A stretch of 64,000 nucleotides of DNA. Origin: Polyangiaceae bacterium. GTDB taxonomy: Bacteria; Myxococcota_A; Polyangia; Polyangiales; Polyangiaceae. The DNA lies in assembly GCA_013361525.1 (NCBI GenBank), contig JABFXY010000142.1:22364-86363 (forward strand), in the 5' to 3' direction. Shown here one piece after another: positions 50,920 through 59,533 of this stretch. A program made the position numbers and the translations under genes. The notes beneath the pieces are model-generated. The model had not been told where the DNA came from. It was given only the letters and a program-made list of their open reading frames with translations, and searched no databases. Within the stretch, counting starts at the first letter, position 1. Each line of letters opens with the position of its first letter.

Positions 50920-52272
50920 TCAGAAGACATACTGCGGTCCGATCTCGATATGGATGTTCTCGTCGAGCGCTCCGCCTGCGACGAACTCGTCACCGGGGAC
51001 GGGCGCAAATGCATAGAACCAGCGGACGTATTCGGCCTGTAGCCGCGCCTCGAGGCCGTAGACGATCGGAACCGTCAACCCACCGCCGACATCGATGCCG
51101 CCGATGCTCGAGTCGCGGAAGCGCGCGTGCACGTCGCCGGAATCGATGGATCCGAGGTATCCGCCAAATGCGGTAATCGCGATAGGACCGATCGGGAAAC
51201 GGCCGTCGAGCCCCGCCCGCAGAAAGTTGTATTTCACGCTCGGCGACTCGGTCGCGAGATTCCCGGTCGCGTCGAGGGTGAATCCGTCTTGAATGAAGCT
51301 TCCGCGGATCCCGAGGACGAACGGCTTCTCTTTCGGGCCGAGCGGGATCCGGTATCGCAGGCCGCCGCCGAAGCGGAGCCATTGCGTGCTGACCTCGGTA
51401 CCGTCGCTCGTCTCGCTCGAGAGGCCGAGAGCCGCGCGAACCTCACCGGTCAAGCCGATGTCGCGCAGCACGACGATCCCGAGCGGCGCGAACGGGAACA
51501 CCTCGACGCGAGCCGAAATACCGGGTGCGCCGAACACGTCGTAATCGCGCAGATTCGGCGTGATGCCGTCGTTGTAGCTGAAGAAGCGACCTGCGACGTC
51601 GAACGAGACGTTGATGCCGAAGATCTCGTGACCGTAGACGTTCTTCGGTCGCTCCCACGCTTCGCCGTCGCCCTCGCCGGCTGCGTCGTCGGACTTCTTC
51701 TCGTCGCCGCCTTCCGGCGTGGCCTTGACCTCGCCGCTGACGGCGGCCTCTTCCGAGGGCTTCCACGCCGAGGCGAGCTCGTAGAGCGCCGTGTCGATGT
51801 CGGCCTGGGTCGCGCTCTTGTCGAGCTTCACCGTCTGGTCGATGGTCGGCTCGTCCTTGTCGCGCTCGACCACGAGCACGAGCACCTGCTGGCCGCCCGT
51901 TCTCGACTTCGACACGTAGCCGATGAGCGCGATCTCCGCGTCGAGCTCGGCGACCGCTTTGCCGACGCGCTTCAGGATCGCTTGCCGCTTCGACGGCAGA
52001 GATACCGTCAGCCCGAGCGGCTGCTTCTGGCCCTGCTTGAGGAGCGCCTTGCGGAAGTCCTCGCTGTCCACGACGTCGACGTTGTCGGGTAACGCCGCCT
52101 CGAAGTGCTTGCGGACATCGGCGCTCCGCCCCCCCTCGGTATAGATGACCATTCGATGTTTTGCGGCGGTCTCTGCGTGTGCCTGCGAGGGCGACGCAAC
52201 GAGCGCTGCGGCGGGGAGCACGAGCATGGCCGATGAAGCCAGCAGTGCGCGCGCGAAGGTTCGAAGGTGCAT
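50920..52272 (-). CDS. Outer-membrane beta-barrel protein with N-terminal soluble domain
   Basis: The ATG at 52272 gives a signal peptide (MHLRTFARALLASSAMLVLPAAALVASPSQAHA) and 450 residues. Residues 35-180 form a soluble alpha/beta part ('MVIYTEGGRSADVRKHFEAALPDNVDVVDSEDFRKALLKQ'), followed by a charged linker (EGGDEKKSDDAAGEGDG). From about residue 215 alternating strands end in aromatic/Gly pairs ('FGINVSFDVAGRFFSYND...', 'RLQAEYVRWFYAF'). The last residues IEIGPQYVF end in Phe, the barrel assembly signal. This is an outer-membrane barrel with a periplasmic head, ligand unknown. It is upstream of and probably cotranscribed with the cytochrome-like lipoprotein. Confidence 0.75.
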   Translation of the reverse strand: MHLRTFARALLASSAMLVLPAAALVASPSQAHAETAAKHRMVIYTEGGRSADVRKHFEAALPDNVDVVDSEDFRKALLKQGQKQPLGLTVSLPSKRQAILKRVGKAVAELDAEIALIGYVSKSRTGGQQVLVLVVERDKDEPTIDQTVKLDKSATQADIDTALYELASAWKPSEEAAVSGEVKATPEGGDEKKSDDAAGEGDGEAWERPKNVYGHEIFGINVSFDVAGRFFSYNDGITPNLRDYDVFGAPGISARVEVFPFAPLGIVVLRDIGLTGEVRAALGLSSETSDGTEVSTQWLRFGGGLRYRIPLGPKEKPFVLGIRGSFIQDGFTLDATGNLATESPSVKYNFLRAGLDGRFPIGPIAITAFGGYLGSIDSGDVHARFRDSSIGGIDVGGGLTVPIVYGLEARLQAEYVRWFYAFAPVPGDEFVAGGALDENIHIEIGPQYVF

Positions 52273-52391
52273 AAGGGGCGTATGTGGGGGCGTGAAAGCC
52301 GGCCGCATCATTCACGAAAGCCGACTATTTTGTCGACCCATAAGCACCTGCGGTTTTCGCTTGGTATTCCCGCGGAATTTTTCCTTTTGGA

Positions 52392-52412
52392 GCACATGGA
52401 AAATTCCTGTGC
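52392..52412. promoter_or_regulatory. Imperfect dyad in the divergent control region
   Basis: GCACATGGAA (52392-52401) is inverted against TTCCTGTGC (52404-52412) with one extra T. The centre is AT-rich. It is a plausible operator for one of the divergent genes. Confidence 0.35.
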
Positions 52413-52516
52413 GCTCACGATTGGTGGCCATTCTGGTTGCACGCCTTCGCGTGACCAGCCGTTCGCCACGCCCTCCGTTTGCGGAGGTTCGAGGGTTTCG
52501 TTTTCGCGCAGTCCAT

Positions 52517-52567
52517 ATCAGCACTATAGTGCGGCCAGCGCATCACAATACGCACTATAGTGCTGAT
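52517..52567. repeat. Paired palindromes GCACTATAGTGC within a 16-bp inverted repeat
   Basis: ATCAGCACTATAGTGC (52517-52532) is the exact inverse of GCACTATAGTGCTGAT (52552-52567), spaced by 19 bp. Each arm contains the self-complementary 12-mer GCACTATAGTGC. Two identical palindromes whose centres lie 31 bp (about three helix turns) apart suggest cooperative binding of a dimeric regulator, about 80 bp upstream of the transpeptidase start. Confidence 0.7.
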
Positions 52568-52648
52568 GCGCGAAGCGCGCGAAGTAACCCCAGCAGCGAG
52601 CGCGTCGATTCGCTTGGCGCAAGGCTCGAATTTTGGCAATGAGGCTGG

Positions 52649-54574
52649 ATGCGACTCGCTCCTCCAGGCCGCTCAGGGCGGAGTGCCCTCGGTCGGTGGC
52701 TGCTCGTCGCGCTGTCGAGTGCCGCCGGGCTCGCATCCGGTTGCCAGCGCGGCGCTCCGAGCGACGGCGCAGCCAGCGCATCCGCCTCCGCCAGCGTGTC
52801 GGGCGCGGTAGCCGACGCCCCTCCTCCAGCGGCGACGTTCGGCAAGAACTCGGTCGCCGCCGTGATGCCCTCGGGTAAGCCCCTCCTCGGCATCACGAGC
52901 TTCGCGGCGATCGTGTACGCCGAGCCGCGCGACACCTCGAAGCGTCTTGGTTATCTGCGCCTGGGCGCGAAGGTTCCGCGAAGCGAAGAGCCCGCCGGCA
53001 CGAAAGGGTGCGCGGGCGGATGGTACGAGATCTCGCCGAAGGGATTCGTCTGCTCGGGCAAAGACGCGACGACGAACCTCGAAGATCCGATTCTCCTCGC
53101 GTCGGCGCGGCGACCGGATCTGACGGCGGCACTGCCGTATCGGTATGGCTTCGTCCGCGCAGTGTTGCCCCTGTATCTGCGCGTGCCGACCGCCGACGAG
53201 CAATACAAGTCGGAGTTCAAGCTGAAGGACCACCTCGAGTGGTACGAGGCGAACAAACAAGAGGTCGACAAGGTCAAGCTGGGCGCCTGGGACGTGCCGC
53301 TCGACGAGCGCGGTGTTCCCATTCGAGGCAAAGGCCTCGGGGAGCTCGGCCAGAAGAAGACGTCGCTCGAGGTCAGCCTCGGGGAGCACTTCGGCGGAGC
53401 GAGCGACAACGACCCGATCCCCTTTTTCCTCGAGGGCAACAAGCGAAGCATCCCCAACGTGTCGGACTTCGCCGTGCCCGACTCGAGCGTCTTCGCCGAC
53501 CGCGCGCGGCGTTTCAGCGGGCTCGCGTTCGTGGGCTCGTTCAAAGGCGGTGAAGATGCGCTGAACCGCAGGTTCGCGATCACGACCGACCTGCGCCTCG
53601 CCCCGACGACGAAGGTGAAGCCCGACACGGGTTCGCCCTGGCACGGCATCGAGATCGAGGACGTCTCGCAACTGCCGTTCGCATTCGTGCGCGAGCAGGG
53701 CGCGGTGCGCTTCGTCGCGAGCGGCGAGAACGCGTCGCGAGGCGACGAGCTTCCATTCCGAAGCGTCGTGAAGCTCACCGGCAAGATCAAGCGCGTCGGC
53801 GGTGAGAAGTACTACCCGATGGCGGAAGGCGATCTCGTCCGGGCGAGCGACGTCGGGCTCGTCGTCGCGCCTCGCACGTTCCCGAAGGCGGCGGAGGACG
53901 GCGAGAAGTGGATCGAGGTCAACATCGCGGAGCAGACGCTCGTGATGTGGGAAGGCAAACGGCCCATCTACGCGACCTTGGTCTCGACGGGCCGCGAGGA
54001 GTACCCGACGGTCACCGGTGAGTTCCGGATTCGGAACAAGCACATCACCGCAACGATGGACTCCGACGAGTCGAGCTCCGTCGGCGGCGGCGCGCCGAAG
54101 CGAGCGGCGAACCGTGGCTCGGGCGGAGGCTCGTCCGAGAAGGCTGCTTCCGACAAGCCTGCAGCGAGCAAGCCTGCAGACAAGAAGAAGGCGGGCGACA
54201 AGAAGAAGACGCCCGCGAAGGGCGGCGACAAAGGCAGCAAATCCGCGCCTGCGAAGGCCGCGCCCGCAAAGCCGGGCGCGCCGATTCCGAAAAAGGGAGA
54301 CGGCGAATACGGTGTCACCAAGCGCCGCGGCGAAGGTACGTATCAGCTTCGCGACGTCCCCTATATTCAATATTTCGCAAACGGATATGCGCTACACGCC
54401 GCGTATTGGCATGACGTCTTCGGCAAACAGAAGAGCCACGGCTGCGTGAACCTGTCACCGATCGACGCGCACCGCGTCTTCATGTGGACGGAGCCTGCCG
54501 TTCCCGAAGGCTGGCACTCGATCAACAGCGGGGAAGAGTTCGGCGAGGGGACGGTCGTCATCGTCCACGAATGA
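52649..54574 (+). CDS. L,D-transpeptidase (YkuD) lipoprotein with a large insertion in the catalytic domain
   Basis: The ATG at 52649 (GAGG upstream) gives a 641-residue lipoprotein (lipobox LASGC). Residues 60-400 form an extended N-terminal part with an SH3-like start ('AIVYAEPRDTSKRLGYLRLGAKV'). The YkuD domain begins near 'KWIEVNIAEQTLVMWEGKRPIYATLVSTG' and ends with 'SHGCVNLSP' (catalytic Cys599, His597) and 'GTVVIVHE'. Between its halves, residues about 472-550, lies a Lys/Ala/Pro/Ser-rich low-complexity insert. The enzyme forms 3-3 peptidoglycan cross-links or attaches proteins in the periplasm. The stop overlaps the MepA-like gene start (ATGA). Confidence 0.88.
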   Translation: MRLAPPGRSGRSALGRWLLVALSSAAGLASGCQRGAPSDGAASASASASVSGAVADAPPPAATFGKNSVAAVMPSGKPLLGITSFAAIVYAEPRDTSKRLGYLRLGAKVPRSEEPAGTKGCAGGWYEISPKGFVCSGKDATTNLEDPILLASARRPDLTAALPYRYGFVRAVLPLYLRVPTADEQYKSEFKLKDHLEWYEANKQEVDKVKLGAWDVPLDERGVPIRGKGLGELGQKKTSLEVSLGEHFGGASDNDPIPFFLEGNKRSIPNVSDFAVPDSSVFADRARRFSGLAFVGSFKGGEDALNRRFAITTDLRLAPTTKVKPDTGSPWHGIEIEDVSQLPFAFVREQGAVRFVASGENASRGDELPFRSVVKLTGKIKRVGGEKYYPMAEGDLVRASDVGLVVAPRTFPKAAEDGEKWIEVNIAEQTLVMWEGKRPIYATLVSTGREEYPTVTGEFRIRNKHITATMDSDESSSVGGGAPKRAANRGSGGGSSEKAASDKPAASKPADKKKAGDKKKTPAKGGDKGSKSAPAKAAPAKPGAPIPKKGDGEYGVTKRRGEGTYQLRDVPYIQYFANGYALHAAYWHDVFGKQKSHGCVNLSPIDAHRVFMWTEPAVPEGWHSINSGEEFGEGTVVIVHE

Positions 54575-55614
54575 TGCACCGCCGAGCCGCCGTCCTGTCG
54601 CTGCTCTCGGTGTTTGTGGCGGGCATCGCCCGGGCGGCGGACGAGCCCAAGGTGACGAAGGCCGCTCCGCGTGCCCAGCTCCCCTCGGGCCGTTCGCGGA
54701 TCGAAGTGCTGGTGCCGCCGAACGTGTTCGCGACCATTGCGCTGGTCGGTCCGGCGCACGCGTTGCTCGGTCTGGAGATCAACGGCGGACCGCTCGCGTC
54801 GCGCCTGCGCCGCCGCCGGCCGCTCGATGAAGACGGCCTCTTGCCCCGCACGCTCAGCGTCATGTCGGGCGAGGCCTCCGAGGTGATCGAGCTCATCGTC
54901 GACCTCACCGATGCAGCGACGATTCAGCTCGTGACCGCGAGCCTCGCAGACGATCGCGAACCGACGTTCAAAGGGCTCAAGAACGGCACCGAACAGCCGC
55001 GTCCGCTGGTCGGTATGCCGGTGCCGATCGACGATCGCGCGGGCTACATGCTCGGATCGGCGGGCCGGTACGTCTTTGCGCGCATCGACGTCGTTCGCTC
55101 GCTGATGACGAGCTTCGAGAAGTCCCGAAAGAAGTTCAACGGCGACGCGATATGTATCTCCGACGCCAGCCAATGGGACGGCAAACGCCCGAAGGCCGAT
55201 CTCGGCCAGGTCCGTCACATCAGCCACGAAGGCGGCTGTGACGTCGATATCGCATTGCCTGCGAACGATACGTTTCCTTCCAGTGTCCGCGAGCATTGTC
55301 GCGGCGTGCGGCTCGAGACGGATCGCTTCGGTTGTGCGCCCGGCACGGCCAAAGGCGTCGATTTCGATCGACTCGCGTTTTTCCTCGGGACGCTCGCCGA
55401 CGAATCCCCAGGCCGCATCGTGAAGGTGTTCCTCGACGACGCGTTCCGCCGCGAGGTGATCCGCGTCGCTCCGACGCTGCACGAGCGCGGATGGATCAAA
55501 GAGGCCGGGCTGGTCGCGCTCGGCGAAGACGGCGTGCTCGTGGCCTCACCGTGGCACACCGATCACTTCCACGTTCGCTTCTCCGGCGAAAAAGCGCGAA
55601 CGCTTCTGATCTGA
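54571..55614 (+). CDS. MepA-like penicillin-insensitive murein endopeptidase (exported)
   Basis: The ATG at 54571 overlaps the transpeptidase stop. The 347-residue protein has a signal peptide (MMHRRAAVLSLLSVFVAGIARA). The peptidase part has 'HISHEGGCDVDIAL', matching the HxSHxxGxDVDI zinc motif of MepA (family M74), and near the end 'WHTDHFHVRF', matching its second motif HxxHxHVR. MepA cleaves D-Ala-mDAP cross-bridges. The first 110 mature residues are an extra domain of unknown role. Coupling with an L,D-transpeptidase gene suggests coordinated cutting and re-linking of the sacculus. Confidence 0.8.
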   Translation: MMHRRAAVLSLLSVFVAGIARAADEPKVTKAAPRAQLPSGRSRIEVLVPPNVFATIALVGPAHALLGLEINGGPLASRLRRRRPLDEDGLLPRTLSVMSGEASEVIELIVDLTDAATIQLVTASLADDREPTFKGLKNGTEQPRPLVGMPVPIDDRAGYMLGSAGRYVFARIDVVRSLMTSFEKSRKKFNGDAICISDASQWDGKRPKADLGQVRHISHEGGCDVDIALPANDTFPSSVREHCRGVRLETDRFGCAPGTAKGVDFDRLAFFLGTLADESPGRIVKVFLDDAFRREVIRVAPTLHERGWIKEAGLVALGEDGVLVASPWHTDHFHVRFSGEKARTLLI

Positions 55615-55631
55615 AGTACGCGCGCGATCGC

Positions 55632-57152
55632 TCAGTCTTCGAACAGCCGAATCAGCACCAGCACGAGCCCGATGATGCCGAGCGGCCCAGCGATGTAGAG
55701 CGGTCGCACCGGCAGATTCAGGCGCTCGCCGGTGACGCGCATCCAGACGATCTCGGCGCCGCCGACGGCGAGCGCGAGCACGATCAGCCAAGCCGGGCCG
55801 CTGAACTTCTCGGCGAAAGAGCGGGTCGGTGCGCGATCACGTGGTGACACCCATACGCCGGCACCCGGACCGACGTCACGACGAACGGGACGCGGCCTCG
55901 ACGCAACGGGCCTCTCCACCTCGAGCACCGGAGCGAGCTCGAGCGGGGCGGGCGCGCGCTCTCGAAGCGGCGCGACCATATGGACGCCGGCGCTCGGCGG
56001 CGACGCTTGCGCCGGCGGAGCAACCGCCGGGGCCGAAGGGGGCGCGATGTCGGGCAATGCGAGCTCGAGCTCTGGGGTCGGTACGGCCGACAACAGCGAA
56101 GGGCTCGTGCCGAGGCGTCTCGTGATCGACGGCGACCGGCCCGCCGCGATCTCGAGCTGGGTCCAAAATCCCTCGATGGTCTGCGTGCGTTGCCGCGGAT
56201 CGACCGCAAGCGCCTTCTGGAAAGCTCGCTCGACGTTGTCGGTGACCTTCGCGCCGCGATTGCGCGGGGTGGGTCGGAGCTCGGGATCGAGGGCGGCGCC
56301 CATCATCGCCGTGAGGTCACCGAAGATCGGAGCACGCCCGATGAGAACCTCGGTCAGCGTGAGCGCGAGACCATACACGTCCGTCCAAGGACCGGGCCCA
56401 CCGTACGTCTCCGGCGACCATTGCTCGGGCGCCGCGTACGCAGGCGAAAACGCCTTGAGCACGTCCGTACCCGTCGCGTGGCCGGCGATCGCGCTGGTCG
56501 CGGCGCGCACACGTGCGATGCCGAAATCGAGGATGCGCGTCATGCGCTCGCCGTCGACCTCCGCCAAGAACACGTTCTCGGGCTTCACGTCGCGGTGGAT
56601 GATTGTGACGTCCTTGCCGCGATCGGAGAACTGATGCGCGCGCGAGAGCACGCGAGCGACCGGCCCGACGACGTCCAGCGCTGCCGATAGCGGAATCGGC
56701 GCTTGTCCCTTCGATGCGCGATCGGCGACGAAGCCGTCGAGGGTCTGCCCCTCGAGCCACTCGAGCGCGAGAAACGGCACGAGCGACGCCGTGTCGAGCA
56801 CGCCGAATTGGAGCGGCCTCACCACCTCCGGAAGCGCCGCCGAAAGCCGGAACAACAGCTCCGCCTCCGCGCGAAACCGCTCGAGGAACTCCGTCTTCTG
56901 CTCCTCGGTCAGGTTCTCCGGGAGCTTGAGACACTTGAGCGCGACCGGCGCGCGGAAGACCTCGTGCTGCGCGCGATACACGACCCCGAACCCACCCTCC
57001 GCCACCGCCTTCTCGACGTGAAAGACGCGGGCTTGGACAGTCCCGACGATCCCAAACGGGTCTTCGTGCTGGATGTCGGCTTGCGCAGTCAACGCAGAGG
57101 AGCTTACACCTCCCCCCGCCGCGTCTGTGCGACCACTTCGCTGGGTCGTCAC
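55632..57152 (-). CDS. Ser/Thr protein kinase with two C-terminal membrane segments
   Basis: A GTG start gives 506 residues. The kinase domain (about 40-335) has the Gly loop AEGGFGVVY, Lys73 (VALKCLK), 'IIHRDVKPENVFL', 'DFGIARV' and 'AYAAPEQWSPE'. A Pro/Ala/Arg-rich linker follows, then two membrane segments (AWLIVLALAVGGAEIVWM and PLYIAGPLGIIGLVLVLIRLF) close to the C-terminus. No extracellular domain is left over, so it is a cytoplasmic kinase tethered to the membrane. It is convergent with the peptidoglycan pair, 17 bp away. Confidence 0.9.
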   Translation of the reverse strand: MTTQRSGRTDAAGGGVSSSALTAQADIQHEDPFGIVGTVQARVFHVEKAVAEGGFGVVYRAQHEVFRAPVALKCLKLPENLTEEQKTEFLERFRAEAELLFRLSAALPEVVRPLQFGVLDTASLVPFLALEWLEGQTLDGFVADRASKGQAPIPLSAALDVVGPVARVLSRAHQFSDRGKDVTIIHRDVKPENVFLAEVDGERMTRILDFGIARVRAATSAIAGHATGTDVLKAFSPAYAAPEQWSPETYGGPGPWTDVYGLALTLTEVLIGRAPIFGDLTAMMGAALDPELRPTPRNRGAKVTDNVERAFQKALAVDPRQRTQTIEGFWTQLEIAAGRSPSITRRLGTSPSLLSAVPTPELELALPDIAPPSAPAVAPPAQASPPSAGVHMVAPLRERAPAPLELAPVLEVERPVASRPRPVRRDVGPGAGVWVSPRDRAPTRSFAEKFSGPAWLIVLALAVGGAEIVWMRVTGERLNLPVRPLYIAGPLGIIGLVLVLIRLFED

Positions 57153-57221
57153 GCGACCGCGTACGTCGGTCGTTCGTCAGCCGGCACCGCGCGGTTCGGA
57201 TCGCATCGAATCTATGTGGCC

Positions 57222-59180
57222 TCAGGGGGCGGCAACGATCTCGTGCACCTCGGTATCCCCCTGCCGCAGCTCGATGACGCGCCCGGGCGCCACGTTGTCG
57301 AACACGCTCGTGGAACGCGCGCCGTCGGGCCAGGTCACCTCGACGGTCGTCGCCTCGGTGCACGCGCCGATTGCGTAATAGAGGACGGTGTCGTTCTGCA
57401 GGCCGAAATGGCCATAGCCGCTCGTCACCTCTTGCACCTGGCGGACGGCGCCCGCTTGAACCGTCACGCGGGCACCGACGCCCTGCACGTTGGCCCGGCC
57501 TTCGCCCGCGCCGCGAACTCGCACGCCGAGCCAATTTGCTTTGGCCTCGCCGCCATTTTCGTAGAAGTGCACCTCGTTGGTTTCCCAAATGTCCGCGCAA
57601 TCGCGGGCGGTACCGGAAGCGACGACGACGTCGAGATCTCCGTCGCGATCGAAATCGGCGGTCGTGACGCCGACCGCACAGGGGTGGTGTAGGCCGATCG
57701 CCTCACCGACCTCTTCGAAGGTCGAGGTCTCCGTTTGGCGATAAACCCACCCGAATTGATCCGGATAATCGCTCGTACCGAGGTACAGGTCGGTCCGGGC
57801 ATCACCGTTCAAATCGGCGGCAAAAGCCGTAATCCCCCCTTCGTTCCAATCGACGCCGACGTGCGGCACCTCGAGGCCGGCCGCGGCGCGATCGGCGCGC
57901 GCGAATTCGAAAGACCCGGGACCCGAGCTCTTGTTGTAGAGCACATTTGATTTGTCGGAGCTCTGCCCTGCCCACCAATGGGCAATCTCCGCGGTATAGA
58001 GATCCAGCTTTCCGTCGCCGTCGATATCGCGACAGACCGTCGAGAATGTATTGCCACCGAGGCGGTTCGGCTTGGTGTCGGTCGCCCGTGACCAATAGGA
58101 GTCTGCAGGCTCCGGGCATTGCGCCGCGGGGCTGTCCACTCCCTGGCAATCTTCGTCGTCCGTGTGCACGGTGCACCAGCAGAGGAAGAACTGATTGTCG
58201 GTGAAGTCCTGGTTGTCGTCGTACGAGACACCGCTCGCGTCGCCGATGTCTTCGAACGTGTCGCCCGATAGATGAAAGAGGACGTCCGGTCCTCGCGCAT
58301 ACGCGCTCATGAGAAGCTCGGGCGAGCCGTCGTCGTCCAGATCGCAGGACGTGACGCCGAACGTCGCGCGCCGCTCGTTGTCGACTTCCATCGCCAAGCT
58401 GACGTCGGTGAACGTCCCGTCGCCATTCCCTCGATAAAGCGCCGGCGACTGCAACGATCCGATCGCCGAATAGTGAACGCCGACGAATACGTCGAGAATG
58501 CCGTCGCGATCGAAATCGGTGAACGTCGCTCCCGACGATCGGCGAGCGTCCTCGAATGCGACGCCGGAGTCCGGCACGAGCGTGAAGTTGCCCGCCCCGT
58601 CGTTGACGTAGATTTCGCTGCGATCGAGGTCCGCTGGGGTCGGGGCCGCGGCATCGGCGGGCACTTCGGAGTACGTGCCGCTGAAGACGTCGAGGTCGCC
58701 GTCGTTGTCGACGTCGCCGAGCACCGCGAAATGGGAGCTCTTGAGCTCGCCCTCGGCGCCGTCTTTGGGCGCGGCGAATCCGCTCTCGTACGTGCGGTCG
58801 ACGAATCGCCTCCCAGCGCCGTCGGCCTCGTTCACGAGGAGGTAGATGTGCTTATCGCCGCCTTCGATCTCTCGCACGTTGGGCGGAAGCGCGTGAACGA
58901 GCAAATCGGGATAGCCGTCGCCGTTGACGTCACCGCTCATGACGCGCGCACCGGTGACGCCCGTCAGACCCCACGCCTCGGTCGTGTCGGTGAACGAAGC
59001 CTCCCCCGCGACCGCGTGCGCGTCGCAGACCTCGTCCAACACTCCCCCACCCGTTCCACCCCCACTGCCCCCACCGCCCCCGGTTGCTCCAGCTCCCCCT
59101 GAGCCGTCATCGGAGCAACCGACGATGTTTCCTAATAATAATAATGGGAGGACGAAGATCGTACGATTCGCACAGAGCAT
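57222..59180 (-). CDS. FG-GAP repeat lipoprotein with ASPIC/UnbV C-terminal domain
   Basis: The ATG at 59180 gives a lipoprotein signal (lipobox IVGC) and a Gly-rich linker; length 652. The body has seven or more FG-GAP/VCBS calcium-binding repeats with DxDxDG loops ('GDVNGDGYPDLL', 'GDVDNDGDLDVF', 'TDFDRDGILDVF', 'CDLDDDGSPELL', 'RDIDGDGKLDLY', 'ADLNGDARTDLY', 'ADFDRDGDLDVV'), which form a beta propeller. The end 'GVGARVTVQAGAVRQVQEVTSGYGHFGLQND' is an ASPIC/UnbV domain. The protein is exported and probably surface-exposed; its ligand is unknown. Four consecutive Leu codons in the signal peptide are TTA (59133-59144), rare in such DNA. Confidence 0.85.
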   Translation of the reverse strand: MLCANRTIFVLPLLLLGNIVGCSDDGSGGAGATGGGGGSGGGTGGGVLDEVCDAHAVAGEASFTDTTEAWGLTGVTGARVMSGDVNGDGYPDLLVHALPPNVREIEGGDKHIYLLVNEADGAGRRFVDRTYESGFAAPKDGAEGELKSSHFAVLGDVDNDGDLDVFSGTYSEVPADAAAPTPADLDRSEIYVNDGAGNFTLVPDSGVAFEDARRSSGATFTDFDRDGILDVFVGVHYSAIGSLQSPALYRGNGDGTFTDVSLAMEVDNERRATFGVTSCDLDDDGSPELLMSAYARGPDVLFHLSGDTFEDIGDASGVSYDDNQDFTDNQFFLCWCTVHTDDEDCQGVDSPAAQCPEPADSYWSRATDTKPNRLGGNTFSTVCRDIDGDGKLDLYTAEIAHWWAGQSSDKSNVLYNKSSGPGSFEFARADRAAAGLEVPHVGVDWNEGGITAFAADLNGDARTDLYLGTSDYPDQFGWVYRQTETSTFEEVGEAIGLHHPCAVGVTTADFDRDGDLDVVVASGTARDCADIWETNEVHFYENGGEAKANWLGVRVRGAGEGRANVQGVGARVTVQAGAVRQVQEVTSGYGHFGLQNDTVLYYAIGACTEATTVEVTWPDGARSTSVFDNVAPGRVIELRQGDTEVHEIVAAP

Positions 59181-59338
59181 CGCAGCGATTGTGCGGCTCC
59201 TTTTTACGCCGCCGCAAGCGTGCCCGCGCGGGTGCCACTTCCCTACCGTTGCCTGAACCCAGCGCCCAACCTGGCAGCAACGAATTCGCGCGCTTGGGCT
59301 TTCCTCGGAGCCCGACCGGTGCGCTACCATTCGCGCCC

Positions 59339-59533
59339 ATGATCCGACCCTCGAGTGCAATCCTTGCCGTCGGCCTTCTGCTCGCCGCGTCCGGCTGCGG
59401 CGACAAATCCGGCGCGACCGCCGACAGCGCGAAGGCCAGCGCTGCGCCCCATTCGTCAGGCAGCGCGAAGGCAGCCACCACCACCACGGCGACCGCGAAG
59501 CCGACCGAGGCGCCCAAGGAGAACGGCTGGTAG
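59339..59533 (+). CDS. Very small lipoprotein, 64 aa
   Basis: The ATG at 59339 gives a signal peptide with lipobox AASGC (MIRPSSAILAVGLLLAASGC), then a Ser/Ala/Thr/Lys-rich tail with no fold evident ('AKAATTTTATAKPTEAPKENGW'). The next gene seems to start inside its last codons. It resembles other tiny lipoproteins of this phylum and may be a spacer or peptidoglycan-binding anchor. The role is unknown. Confidence 0.65.
   Translation: MIRPSSAILAVGLLLAASGCGDKSGATADSAKASAAPHSSGSAKAATTTTATAKPTEAPKENGW

Larger units (their letters stand above)
52273..52648. promoter_or_regulatory. Gene-free, less GC-rich divergent control region
   Basis: These 376 bp between divergent genes carry no gene I can support. 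Base composition is clearly less GC-rich than the rest of the window around 52310-52440 and 52495-52575. It holds three dyads: CGTGAA (52291-52296) against TTCACG (52311-52316), an imperfect one at 52392-52412, and the paired palindromes at 52517-52567. It should contain the promoters of both the barrel gene and the transpeptidase gene. Confidence 0.6.

Noticed and set aside
52673..54370. 565-codon minus-strand frame opposite the L,D-transpeptidase gene
   Set aside because: Composition is that of an antisense shadow, whereas the plus strand encodes a complete YkuD enzyme with HGCVN.
59133..59144. (TAA)4 tract considered as a phase-variation switch
   Set aside because: A 3-bp unit cannot shift the reading frame, so on/off switching is unlikely; kept only as a rare-codon observation.
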